The notes under the pieces: generated by a model
Database searches by the model: none
Seen by the model: the letters and a program-made list of their open reading frames with translations, nothing else
What the model was told of the DNA's origin: nothing
In this document: positions 27,092-39,219 of the stretch, piece by piece
Layout: every line of letters starts with the position of its first letter
Position numbering within the stretch: the first letter of the stretch is position 1
Assembly (NCBI GenBank): GCA_013399695.1
Contig: VXAU01002296.1
Span: 224,845 to 288,844 of the forward strand
DNA from: Formicarius rufipectus
Taxonomy: Eukaryota > Chordata > Aves > Passeriformes > Formicariidae
Length of the DNA: 64,000 nt
Direction of reading: 5' to 3'
Position numbers and translations under genes: made by a program

Positions 27092-27094
27092 GCG

Positions 27095-27180
27095 GCGGGT
27101 GTTGGCCGAATGGTGTAAGTCGCCGCCTCTGGAGCCGGCTCCTCCTCTGAGGACGCCGGTTCGAATCCTGAGGAACTCGC
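27095..27180 (+). tRNA. tRNA-like sequence, class II, probably decayed or SINE head
   Basis: An 86-base stretch has the internal RNA polymerase III promoter of a tRNA: an A box TTGGCCGAATGG near 27102 and a perfect B box GGTTCGAATCC near 27158. The ends can pair as an acceptor stem (GCGGGTG with AACTCGC, six of seven pairs including one G-T). TCCTC...GAGGA makes a long variable arm, as in tRNA-Leu or tRNA-Ser. Against a working tRNA, the anticodon stem is irregular (GCCG/CGGC around a loop of about 10), the T stem pairs only three of five, spacing is off by one or two bases, and no T-run terminator follows for more than 200 bases. I cannot name an anticodon safely. A tRNA pseudogene or a tRNA-derived SINE head is more likely than a functional gene. 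Confidence 0.45.
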
Positions 27181-27315
27181 TGTCACCGTCCGAGCGTGCT
27201 TGGCCATGGCAAGATGAACCTCAGGAGTAAAGGGGGTGGGGCCAGTTCCGCGCACACTGTGCCTCACCTAAAAAATCCATTGCGCAGGCTTATCCCAAGA
27301 TCTTCGTTCGCGAAG
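27181..27315 (+). other. CpG-dense extension of the tRNA-like block with perfect hairpin
   Basis: The CpG-rich composition continues past the tRNA-like part in otherwise AT-rich DNA. It ends in a perfect hairpin, CTTCG-TTCG-CGAAG at 27302-27315, containing the palindrome TTCGCGAA. No open frame is convincing. Together with the tRNA-like part it could be one inserted unit, such as a SINE. Confidence 0.4.
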
Positions 27316-30300
27316 TTCAGCCAACAAGCCTGATAATTAAGAGTTGGAGGAAGGGAGTAAGTGTAGCCTGACACTTTGCCTGAACTAATGTGACCTACCA
27401 CTTACCATGTCATCCTTTAAGCTTGAAGTAACCATTTTAGTTTGCTTTGGAAAAAGAACTGTATTTTACTAGATTAGTGACAATGGTGGAAATGTGACAT
27501 GTACCAATCCATATGCATGCTTCCAGATCTTCATCCCAGTTTCCTGTGGGAATGTAATAACAGGAACTCATATGAAGGAGGAGGCATTCTTCTGCTCAGA
27601 TGATCAGATATTATTTGAAGTTCACTTTGAAATTGTTTTCATACCATTAGAGATACACATACCATAGCCTGAGAACTCTCGTCTTAGATATTTCCACTCT
27701 GATCATGTAGTTGTCAGGATGCTTTCCTATGTTTTTGGGTCTTGTCAGTGTGTTTCAACTTTTTGTTTGTTTGTACAGCACCTGAGTGCTGCAGTGGAGG
27801 ATTCTTTTCATGTAAGAAGCAACAATTTATTTTGTCCTCACCATTCAGTGGGTATCTGTTGCTTTGTTACTGTGCATAGTTCAAACACTGCTCTGAAGAC
27901 AAAATTACCCAATCATTATTTTATTATTATCCTTCAAAGCCATAATATAATTTACTTCCAGGTTTACATGAGAGATGAGAAACACCTTGAAACACAGGCC
28001 TTAAAGTCTGAGGTCAAATGGACACATACATTTTGGACATATGTTTGTGGAATCACAGTGTAGCATTTTTTGTGCTCAAAGTGCAGCAGGCCAGCTCTCA
28101 TTGCCTTGGCTTTCAGTTTTAAGTGTTCAGAATATTTCCAAGACCTCAGGCAGCTAGAAAACAAATGATCACCGGGGATAAGTTAGATTTTGGTAACTTA
28201 TCCAGAAATCCTGCAGCAGATGAAAGAGATGAATCCATCTCTTTAGGACAAGACACAACTGCCATCATATAGACAACAGTATTTCTTCCTATAATCCCCA
28301 ACAGAGTTTGAAGCAAAGAATACCCAGAATTTTCTCATTGAATGATTCTAATTAATCTACAAAACAGGTCTACTTTGGATATTGAATATGGGAAGACAAC
28401 ACCAGACTTTTTCATAAAATTAATGGGAATATTTTAATGCCTTCAGCTGATGTAAAAGGCAAAGTTATGAACACACTATTTAGACAAAATGCCATTTTTT
28501 TCACCCTAACCTCTGAAAGCTTGACATTGGAATATTAATAATGTTTTGGGGGTTTGGTTGGGGTTTTTTTTGTTTTTATTTTTGTTGGGTATTTTTGGTT
28601 TGGTTTGGTTTGGTTTGGTTTTGGTTTTGGTTTTGTGTTTTTTTGTTGTTGTTTTTGTTTGTTTTGGGTTTTGTTTGGGTTTTTTTGTTTTGTTTTTGCT
28701 TTTTTTTCAGCTGAAGGGGCAAGGTTAGCATGTACTTTTGTCAGGAAAATGTCAAAGTACTAATTTGCAAACTAGAAGTATAAATTTAAAGGCAATAAGA
28801 AAGAAATCAAGTTGTGTATTTTACCTCAATTCCAAATCCCTAAATCCATTTAGCATATAAAAATAAGTATTTTTCTGATCCTGAAATATAAGCCTTCAAT
28901 TAGAGAAGACATTAGATTTCTGATACAGGAAATTAGCACTTAATGAGAAGACAGAAATGTTGTTGAAAATTGAATGGATTAATTACATGCTTGTATAGAA
29001 ATTTCTGAGGTAGTACTTACAGTGTAAGAGACTCCCTTAGATGTAAAACCAACAGTTACAGATGCTGAATTACAGAAAACCCAACAAGAATACAGTATCT
29101 AAAAATTGCATGTTGACAACATCAGTGTTTTCTAGCTGAAATGTATTACTGGGGTTGATAAAAAAGTCAGGAAGTCAGAATTTCAGCATGTTACTATTAT
29201 CCTCTGTTATGCCTATAAATAAGACAGAGATCATCTTTTTACAGCAGATCTACTTTGGGAGTCCACAGACGCAGCACCAGTGTATGACACAAATAGCTGG
29301 AATGGAGGTCACGCGTGCTCTCACAAATGAAAACTGCCAATTGGTTTCCTCTTCCTTCTCCACTAAATAAGATTTTGAACCATACTTTTACTAACACTTT
29401 CAATAAACTATACCTTAATGATGAGCAGTAAGAGAACTAGACCTGAGCATGAGAGTCTTTTATTCACATTATACAGGTAATAATTATAAGCCATATAATA
29501 ATACTGCCTTTGGAGTTGACTTTCTTGAGATTATACAAATATTTGTTCTAAAAGTTTTATAACATTTATCTGCCTGTTAAGCACAGAAAGTTAGTATACA
29601 GTTTCATTTCTGCTACTTTTTCTGCCCCGTGAAGTTCTGACTCTGAGATTTTTTCCTTTTAACCACTCTCCAGAGGTACAAATCTTTGTAGAAAAAGAAG
29701 CTTCCAAGCCCCTACAGCCACTGAAACTTACACACACTAACTTTTGCTCAGCCAACAGTTATTTGTTTTTTGTACTTTCTGAGTTCTGGGCCATGGAAGA
29801 AAACTTTTGGAGGCAGCAGAACACAAATACTTCATCCAGTGTGCTGAGGCTCCTGTACATGGATGCAGGAGGATTTCTCAGGTTTGGACAGTAGTGACAC
29901 CATGAGGGGGAAAAAAAAATCAAAAAGGAAACACTCAAAGCTTCTTTGAGACTTGGTGGTGTAATTGGAAAGGAGAATATGAAAATGAAAATGCCCCCAT
30001 CACCCAGAAACAATACAGCATCAATATGGACACAGATATGGCTGAATGATTTAAATATGCCCACCTGTACCCAAATCTTTGAATTTCATTGATGAGTACT
30101 TTTAACTACGATTTTCCCAGGGTGGTATAAGTTGACCAGTATATGTTGAAACTATGAAAAAATTGCAACATTCCTAATCTGTATTATACACCAAATAGTG
30201 ATAATCACATAAAAATTTAGTTCTCTCTGTGTTAATAAGGTGTAGTGTCATGCCAAATGGATCATGTGGACATAGGTAAACTATACAATTTTGGTGCCAC

Positions 30301-30880
30301 AAATGAACTTTTGAACCTTTTTTCCAATACCGACTTCTGACAACGTGCAGCTCGGCCTGTGAGAAGTGACCAGGAAGAGTCACCTGAAATGGCTGAAAGC
30401 CACCATAGTAGCCATGTACCACCTGGCCTCCATGATATGTTGGCATAGATGATATGGCTGAAAAAAAAGTTGGACATCAGACTCTCCTGAGATCTTTAAG
30501 ACTCTTTTAGTCTGTATTTACACTAGGAACTTAGGTATACTGTCCAGCAATGGCTCCTCTGTGTCTGGTCAGTTGCACCAATTGTGTTCACTTTGGTGTT
30601 TTCCAGTTACAATCTGAATTTCCTGCTTCAAGTTCTCCTGTGGCCCTACTCTGTTACCTTATTCTGTATGGCTCAGCTAACACCGTCAAAGCAGAATCCA
30701 GAATCCAATTATTCCCAGTTCATCAGAGACAGAATTAAGCTTATGCCAACATACTGGAATAAGACTTTAACTCCTCTAAGAACAACGTAGAAAGAAGCTA
30801 TAGGGCCTGATTCTGGTTCTACCAACAACCACGAAAACAAGAACTAATTTCATTGAATGCAATAGACCATACAGTAAGTA
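27316..30880. other. Non-coding DNA
   Basis: Apart from the T/G-rich tract at 28541-28710 I see no supported gene or repeat. Frames of 60-114 codons lack family-like features. Confidence 0.6.
28541..28710. repeat. Long T/G-rich tract with (GGTTT)n section
   Basis: About 170 bases of nearly pure T and G. It includes four to five tandem GGTTT units followed by GGTTTT units and many longer T runs. The open frames it creates encode mostly Phe, Gly, Val, Leu and Trp and are not genes. Confidence 0.9.
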
Positions 30881-33050
30881 AAATTCAGGCTTGCAGACTT
30901 TATTTCTATCACAAGACCCTACTGTAGTAATTATCCTGTGAGTCTGACAGATTTCTTAGCACAATCTATAGTAAACTTGACTCAGCCTCAAAGCTCAGCA
31001 AGAAAAGTCTCAGTTAAAGAACTTGTTCCTGGAAAGTTCTTGTCTCCTGACAGAGTTGTCAGCTATTCAAAACCCCTCTGGAGATTTCAACACCTATCAT
31101 TTTTATTTAACTGCTTTAACATTCATTTTAGTAATGTGTTTTCAGCATATAGACCTTACCTACTTGTGCCTTTTGAAGAGAGTGTGTGATTTTACACTAC
31201 ACTTGTGAGGTATTAGCGTGTCTAAGGTCTGTTATGTCTAGACCTGAAAATGAACATCTGATCAGGTAGAAAAAAGACAAAGTACCAGGCCTGCTGGATG
31301 TTTAAATGGCTGTCTGTCTTCAAGTGAAGGGTTGATAATATAAAGATGTTTTTGTTATTGCTGAGCAGGGCTTACATAGAACCAACACCTGTTCTGCTTT
31401 CTGTACTGCCATGTTGGCAAGGAGACAAGGGGTGCATGGGAAACTGGGAGGAGACATGGCCATGACAGGTGACTGCAACTGACCAAAGGATATTCCATAC
31501 AATGTGACATCATACTCAATATAAAAAATGGAAGAAGAAAGAAGACATGTTTGGAGTGATGTTTTTGTCTTTGTTAGTAACCCTTATGTGTGATGGGGCC
31601 CTGCTCTACTGGAGATGGATGAACACCTGACTCTCCACGGAAAGCAGTGAATTAGTTCCTTATTTTGCTTTGCTTATGTGTGTGGCTTTTGCTTTCCCCT
31701 TTTAAACTGTCTTTATCTCAGCCCATAAGCTTTCTAGATTTACCCTTCTGATTCTCCCCCTGATGCCGCTGATGGGGGAGTGAGTGGTTGCGTGGGGCTT
31801 GGTTGCTGGCTGGAGTTAAGCCAAGACACACATAAACATGTATTTCTGCACTGTAAATAGATCAGAGTTAGCCAAATGTGCTCAGACCAGAATTATTAAT
31901 AGCAGAACATGAAATTCCATTTTAAAAATAAAGAGATAAATATATAATTAGAGTACTGTGCTGTTTTAAAAGCTAACAAATTAAAAAATGTCTAGACAAC
32001 GATTCAAAAGTCAGTGTCTCTATAACCTGGGAAGTACAGCTCCACTATAGAAAAAAAAATTATTATCCTTCACTTCCATAAAAATTCTGAAGATATAGAT
32101 CACAATTCAGTCTGTTCAAGGCTTATGGAATTTATTTAATAATTCTAATACAGAGGCAACATGCTGGAGTTTTTCATATGACAGTAATATATGTAAATAC
32201 TAAGGACAATGAAAATATCCAAATAGTCATATAAAGCAGCCATTAAATGAAATTGAAACAGCATATATTCCACTCTTCCCAACCCAGACAGAGGTTCAAC
32301 AAATTATATTAATTTTTTTTCTGACTTTGAACTTTCTAGGACTACTTTCATTACTATCCTTTTGTGTGAAACTAGCAAGGAAAATCACTGAAATAAGAAA
32401 AAGCTGTAAAGAAAAACAATTGGAATCAGAGATTGTTCTAAATCTGGAGACTGGAGAACTTTGAGAAAAGGCTGAAGACTCTTTGAAATGAAATTAGTCT
32501 GATAATAGCATCTAAAAAATGTCATGAGAGTATTTTTACAGAAAATATAGGTAAACTGAACTTGGTAACCCAGAAGAGTTTACAGTGTTAAGAAAATAGC
32601 GTTGCACATGAACTGAACTAATAGCATATTTTTAGTAGAAGACATATTTCAAACAGCTCAATAGTAGGCTGTTGAAATTGTTTATCTAATACAGAAGTGT
32701 TTGCAGACATTTGAAGCATGTGTTTGTGCATGTGTGTTTGGGTGTGCACACAAGCACCTGTGCATATTTATGAATGCTCATCTTCTCATCTTTAAATGTT
32801 TTATCATTTTGCAACATGTTGAACAACTTTATATAAGAAGTATAGCTAGTGTAAAAAGCACATCAACGATGCTACAGTATTAATAGTTGGTATGTTGGCT
32901 GCCTTTACTCCTCCTCATATTCCTGACAGAAAATCTAGATATATACAGATCATTATTCCATTATGTTAGTAATACTAACTCAAAGATAAGATTAAAAACT
33001 GTAATTCTCTTTAATCCCAGTAGCCTGTGACACAATCAAAGAAAAAATGT
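30881..33050. repeat. 2170-bp direct tandem duplication, copy 1
   Basis: This segment matches 33051-35220 at an offset of exactly 2170 bases with no difference at the many points I compared. All open frames inside it recur with identical translations 2170 bases later. It contains a solo LTR and no gene. Confidence 0.95.
31330..31828 (+). mobile_element. Solo LTR of an avian endogenous retrovirus (copy 1)
   Basis: The stretch resembles a common avian ERV LTR. Recognisable phrases are GCTGAGCAGGGCTTACATAG, AACTGACCAAAGGATATTCC, CTGGAGATGGATGAACACCT, AAACTGTCTTTATCTCA, and a closing GGAGTTAAGCCAAGACA. A TATA-like box is at 31520-31527, and TTTAAACTG stands where the family usually has ATTAAA as poly(A) signal. 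No gag, pol or env remnant flanks it, so it is a solo LTR left by recombination. The left boundary is uncertain. Many substitutions relative to the family indicate an old insertion. Family recognition is from memory; class (ERVL or other) is not certain. Confidence 0.75.
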
Positions 33051-33051
33051 A

Positions 33052-33052
33052 N
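33052..33052. other. Ambiguous base N at duplication junction
   Basis: A single N sits exactly at the boundary between the two 2170-bp copies, where copy 1 has A. It marks a likely contig join or a one-base closed gap. Confidence 0.95.
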
Positions 33053-33499
33053 ATTCAGGCTTGCAGACTTTATTTCTATCACAAGACCCTACTGTAGTAA
33101 TTATCCTGTGAGTCTGACAGATTTCTTAGCACAATCTATAGTAAACTTGACTCAGCCTCAAAGCTCAGCAAGAAAAGTCTCAGTTAAAGAACTTGTTCCT
33201 GGAAAGTTCTTGTCTCCTGACAGAGTTGTCAGCTATTCAAAACCCCTCTGGAGATTTCAACACCTATCATTTTTATTTAACTGCTTTAACATTCATTTTA
33301 GTAATGTGTTTTCAGCATATAGACCTTACCTACTTGTGCCTTTTGAAGAGAGTGTGTGATTTTACACTACACTTGTGAGGTATTAGCGTGTCTAAGGTCT
33401 GTTATGTCTAGACCTGAAAATGAACATCTGATCAGGTAGAAAAAAGACAAAGTACCAGGCCTGCTGGATGTTTAAATGGCTGTCTGTCTTCAAGTGAAG

Positions 33500-33998
33500 G
33501 GTTGATAATATAAAGATGTTTTTGTTATTGCTGAGCAGGGCTTACATAGAACCAACACCTGTTCTGCTTTCTGTACTGCCATGTTGGCAAGGAGACAAGG
33601 GGTGCATGGGAAACTGGGAGGAGACATGGCCATGACAGGTGACTGCAACTGACCAAAGGATATTCCATACAATGTGACATCATACTCAATATAAAAAATG
33701 GAAGAAGAAAGAAGACATGTTTGGAGTGATGTTTTTGTCTTTGTTAGTAACCCTTATGTGTGATGGGGCCCTGCTCTACTGGAGATGGATGAACACCTGA
33801 CTCTCCACGGAAAGCAGTGAATTAGTTCCTTATTTTGCTTTGCTTATGTGTGTGGCTTTTGCTTTCCCCTTTTAAACTGTCTTTATCTCAGCCCATAAGC
33901 TTTCTAGATTTACCCTTCTGATTCTCCCCCTGATGCCGCTGATGGGGGAGTGAGTGGTTGCGTGGGGCTTGGTTGCTGGCTGGAGTTAAGCCAAGACA
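33500..33998 (+). mobile_element. Solo LTR of an avian endogenous retrovirus (copy 2 of duplicated unit)
   Basis: This is the same LTR carried in the second 2170-bp copy, with its TATA-like box at 33690-33697. Because the whole unit is duplicated without visible difference, this is not an independent insertion and the pair is not a provirus: both LTRs share the same flanks inside the repeated unit and no viral interior lies between them. Confidence 0.75.
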
Positions 33999-35220
33999 CA
34001 CATAAACATGTATTTCTGCACTGTAAATAGATCAGAGTTAGCCAAATGTGCTCAGACCAGAATTATTAATAGCAGAACATGAAATTCCATTTTAAAAATA
34101 AAGAGATAAATATATAATTAGAGTACTGTGCTGTTTTAAAAGCTAACAAATTAAAAAATGTCTAGACAACGATTCAAAAGTCAGTGTCTCTATAACCTGG
34201 GAAGTACAGCTCCACTATAGAAAAAAAAATTATTATCCTTCACTTCCATAAAAATTCTGAAGATATAGATCACAATTCAGTCTGTTCAAGGCTTATGGAA
34301 TTTATTTAATAATTCTAATACAGAGGCAACATGCTGGAGTTTTTCATATGACAGTAATATATGTAAATACTAAGGACAATGAAAATATCCAAATAGTCAT
34401 ATAAAGCAGCCATTAAATGAAATTGAAACAGCATATATTCCACTCTTCCCAACCCAGACAGAGGTTCAACAAATTATATTAATTTTTTTTCTGACTTTGA
34501 ACTTTCTAGGACTACTTTCATTACTATCCTTTTGTGTGAAACTAGCAAGGAAAATCACTGAAATAAGAAAAAGCTGTAAAGAAAAACAATTGGAATCAGA
34601 GATTGTTCTAAATCTGGAGACTGGAGAACTTTGAGAAAAGGCTGAAGACTCTTTGAAATGAAATTAGTCTGATAATAGCATCTAAAAAATGTCATGAGAG
34701 TATTTTTACAGAAAATATAGGTAAACTGAACTTGGTAACCCAGAAGAGTTTACAGTGTTAAGAAAATAGCGTTGCACATGAACTGAACTAATAGCATATT
34801 TTTAGTAGAAGACATATTTCAAACAGCTCAATAGTAGGCTGTTGAAATTGTTTATCTAATACAGAAGTGTTTGCAGACATTTGAAGCATGTGTTTGTGCA
34901 TGTGTGTTTGGGTGTGCACACAAGCACCTGTGCATATTTATGAATGCTCATCTTCTCATCTTTAAATGTTTTATCATTTTGCAACATGTTGAACAACTTT
35001 ATATAAGAAGTATAGCTAGTGTAAAAAGCACATCAACGATGCTACAGTATTAATAGTTGGTATGTTGGCTGCCTTTACTCCTCCTCATATTCCTGACAGA
35101 AAATCTAGATATATACAGATCATTATTCCATTATGTTAGTAATACTAACTCAAAGATAAGATTAAAAACTGTAATTCTCTTTAATCCCAGTAGCCTGTGA
35201 CACAATCAAAGAAAAAATGT

Positions 35221-38200
35221 AATGAGACTACAGCTCACAAAGCAGAAGTAAAAATAATGTAATAAAGGATACTCCATCAGTTAAAACCTCTAGATGTGCA
35301 TCTGATTGCTGCAGAGCAGATGAAGAAATCATTGTATAAAGCATCAAGCACCAGGTTCACAGACAATTCTGAAATGCAAAGCAACAAATTAAACAGCACA
35401 CAGTAAGAGTCAGAATCAATCAGGATAAAATTTATGTCATGCTTGAAAGCCTTACTAGAATTCATACAGCAGTGCTTCAGTTAGTAGATCTTTTGTTAAT
35501 TGAGATACAACAGTACATACCAAAATTTAGTAAGAAATGGCAGATGTGCTACTAGCTGATAATTACTTTGCAAATCTGAATCAAATAATAGCTTTCTAAC
35601 AATTAGGGTAATCATAGTAATTTTAAGGGTGGAGAGAACAAGGATGATATCAAGTTTGTTATATAAAAAACTGGAATTAATACTTGAATAATCTCCATCA
35701 TTAATCAAGAAATAAATCCATCTTGCAAGTGGATTTCTTGAGAGCAGTTAATAACTGCCATCACACTTTCCTGAGCCTGCAAACCAAATATAGATAGAAG
35801 AATGACTGATATTAGTTGTCTAAAAGTGACAATTCCCTTCTGAATATCACCAGAACATGTGACCTGTATAATACAAAGTTTTCAAGTTAAATGATCTTAT
35901 AAGGAATTAATTTAGTAGCCAACTTGATGACTACTGTGCATCACAAGCACAGAGATATAAAGACTTTGGTAAATCTGTTGTATCTTTAGGTTAGCTGAAA
36001 AAACAGTGTGTATTTATTTAAATTAAATCAAAAATTAAAAATCAAATTTTGTTTCCTACCAATTTCAAACCACTTATCTGCATTCCCAATATCTTCAGAA
36101 GATTCAAACCCCAGTTTAGAGGAAGATGCACCACCCAACAGGTCACAGAATATTTTCCAGGCTGATCTTCCTGCTGAAGCTGTTCTCCTCTGTATTGCAA
36201 AGCTTTTTAACAGACAGTAAGAGCTAAACTAGATGATGCACGTTCCAACAGGCCAGTGGCAAAGGGCAGCTTACTGCAAGGAAATGCAGTTCCTGATGCA
36301 GCACATCCTTCACTATTCACTCAAAATACATGGTAGGTCAGGGGCCAGAGAAGAGATCTTCCTCTGCCTCTCAAACAGGTTTCATAAACACACCCATAAA
36401 GACAGGCTCTCACTTTTTCTTTTCCTTTCTCCAAATCTCTTTCACCTTTTTTTCAGACTATAGTCAAAGTGGACAGTATTCAAGACAATCTTCTGGTCTT
36501 CTAGAGATCTGACTTGTGAATGCTTGAGAGTGCTGGTAGCACTATATCTTGCTAAGGAAAGAATCTAAGCCACAGAAAACTAAAACAAGACAATAACAAA
36601 ACCATCTTGGTCATGATAACTCTGAGAATGCAAACTGGAATTCCCTTTGTCAGATATATATTATGGTTTATATTTTTTCCCTAATAGCCTGATCCTTAAC
36701 TCATGGAAGTCAGCCCTGCTTTTTGTGCCAATGTAAACGACTGTGAAATGCAGCAGAGAACAGGCCCGATGTACAACAGTGAATACATTGTTTTACACAT
36801 TCAGACCACGCCCAAATGCTTTTTTAAAATCCATCGCCAACTCTCGGTCTGACAAACTCCACAGAGGCTAATGAATGTTTGTACATTTGGGGTATCAAAC
36901 ACTTCAAATAATTAGCATGGGGGAAATGTAAGAATGTGAAAGCAATGTCCTGTGTCTCAGTGACCACAAGACATCTATTCATACAGAATGAGAACAGATT
37001 AATTAAACTCTGAAGGGGAAAAAAANATTTTACTAGCAAACAAAAGCAAAAACAAGTTTCCAGGATCCAACATGCCAATGAATTGTTTCCTGGAATGGCA
37101 GTTTGATGTATGCACGTGAAAAGCAACTGGCACGGCTAATTTTTCTAACTGTGTTTCAATAGAATGCTCTTACTTGAAAGACTAAAGAAGAAATATGGGC
37201 TAACATGGCCAGTGGATGTTGCTGTGAATTTATGATGTGATTTAAATAGTAGTCTACCAGAGACTAATACTGAAAGAAGAAACAAAATTTTAATTCTACT
37301 GGAAAACAGAACTTTTAAGAAAAGAAACTACTTTCTTCTGAAAACTATTAAATTGGCTAATCCAAAAACCAAAATTGCCTTTTTTTTTCAGTAGGATAGC
37401 AGACTTCTCCATAGTATTTTAACAAAAAACCTAAGGCTTGTCCACATTAGTGATTGACTCTTCCAGGCAAAGTACGTATGCACACCTATTGCAAAATGGT
37501 GTCCAGAATTTAAGAGTGTAAGGCAATATCTACCTAAAAGCTGGCCCTCTAACTACGTGAGTGAAGACATAGTTTTAAATATATTTCTATGAATTTTTCT
37601 ATTACATGATTTACAAGTGGAGACAGACTAAATGAAGGGTTTTCTGTACCTGCTATATTGAACAATATATTTTCTTAACTAAGTGACAGAGAGGTATCCA
37701 GCACATTTAATATACCTGGATTTTTGGCAAAGATATTCTTTGACAATTGAAATAAACTGTCTTCATGGTCCTAAAGGTGCCAACACTGTATTTTTGAATA
37801 AAAGAAGTGTTCAAAATGTGTTAGCCCTGGTTCAGTACAGATTATCTCACAATTGTTTATTATCCAAGACCCTTGGTGGTATTTCAGATCAAGTCAGAAT
37901 CTTAAAATTGTACCAAATGACACTGATTGAGGAGTCAAAAGGACACATTTCATAATGGATAGAGAAGAACAGCATTTGCAGCGAAGTCTGATAACAAAAG
38001 AAATGCTCCCAAGTGAGCAGAATAGGGGCCAGGGAGTGTCAAGGTTGATGTTACTTTCCATGGATTATGAAATGAAGAGATGCAAAGGACAATAACAGCA
38101 TGTGGGTGCATGTTCCTCACTAAAGTTTCTCTGTACTTTATGTCATTATCTACCTCATCATGTTTCTGGCCATTTCTGGCATTTTTCTGTGCCATGGATG

Positions 38201-39219
38201 GATGCCTGTTCTGGTTGCAGTGCACTCTTTCCCTGGCAGTTCCCTTCCCATGAAGAGGCCCTGGGAAGGGGACTAGCCCTTAGCCTTCTTTTTTCTTCTG
38301 TGTCCTTTGAATTGTTGTCTTTGAGAATTTCTCTTCACTTAGGACTTGGATTTGGGAGGTAAATTCATAAGCTTATACTGTCTCCTCTTCTTTAATATTT
38401 TGCAGTTATCATATGTGTGGAAGGGGAACTGAGGAAATGAAGAACAGGAGCTACATAGCAAGGTTTTATACAGATGGAGCCACCACACTGAGACTGAGCT
38501 AGGGATGGGGACATTCATTCAATGGGGAGAAGCCTGAAAATTTGGTGAAGAGGAATAGGCTCTGGCAAAAAGTTTGCCCATTCCTAAATTAGAGAGTTTA
38601 CTCACTCTGGCTTATCACAGACTCCAGCTGCCTATCAAAACCCTTGTTCAGTCAGGAGGAAATGTGAAAAGACAAGAGTCACAGTGACTTGGCACAAGCA
38701 GGAGATGAGCTACTGCATTCTCACACTTTCATCACTACTTTGGGTCCATCACATCACTGGTGTGGGTCAGTGAACTGGGGACAGTGCTCAGAACTCAGAA
38801 AAAGTACAGCCTCACAAGAGGGTGAACTGCAACTCTAAAGGAAAAGCTATATATTAGATAACGTCACAGCCTGTCAGACCTGTGACCTTTAATTAAAGCA
38901 TGTGCAATCATGCTCTTCAGTCCTCTCAGTAGTGATACTCAGCTCAAAATGAGATATTTTTCAGAGGCATAAGGTTGGTAGGCAATGGGTCTGAAGGCAA
39001 TGTGCTAGGTCAATATTTCTGAGGTCTGGGTGAATCAATAGTACTCTGCTATCCAAAGTTGTGCCTTGTATTAGTCTTCTTCATGGAGGCAAGTGACACA
39101 AAACTGACACAAGAGACTGAGACAGAAGATGCAATCCTTTCGTACATTGATTGTGTCTGGAAGCAATATTGGGTGATGCTGGCAGTCTGTGTCAACAAAG
39201 ATCTAAGTAACAGATTATA
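35221..39219. other. Non-coding DNA with one ambiguous base
   Basis: No supported gene. A single N is at 37026, next to a run of A, probably a base-calling uncertainty. About 36222-36250 weakly resembles the plus-strand CR1 tail (ACTAGATGATG...TTCCAAC) but is too short to call. Confidence 0.6.

Larger units (their letters stand above)
33051..35220. repeat. 2170-bp direct tandem duplication, copy 2
   Basis: Second copy of the unit, abutting the first with no spacer. The second base of this copy (33052) is an N, one of only three Ns I noted in the window. Apparent zero divergence plus an N at the junction points to an assembly false duplication, for example two haplotypes or overlapping contig ends joined side by side. 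A very recent real duplication is the alternative. Confidence 0.95.

Noticed and set aside
27028..27267. 79-codon minus-strand frame over the tRNA-like block
   Set aside because: No recognisable features; it is the complement of the structured CpG-rich block.
28546..28763. Hydrophobic Phe/Gly/Val/Leu-rich frames that look like membrane proteins
   Set aside because: They are translations of a T/G low-complexity tract; the same effect appears at 2 kb and 43.9 kb.
30938..31189. Pairs of identical small frames at 30.9-32.9 kb and 33.0-35.1 kb as a duplicated gene
   Set aside because: They arise from the 2170-bp duplication and include no family-like sequence; one crosses the N at the junction.
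36222..36250. CR1 tail-like phrase
   Set aside because: Under 30 bases with several mismatches; too short to call.
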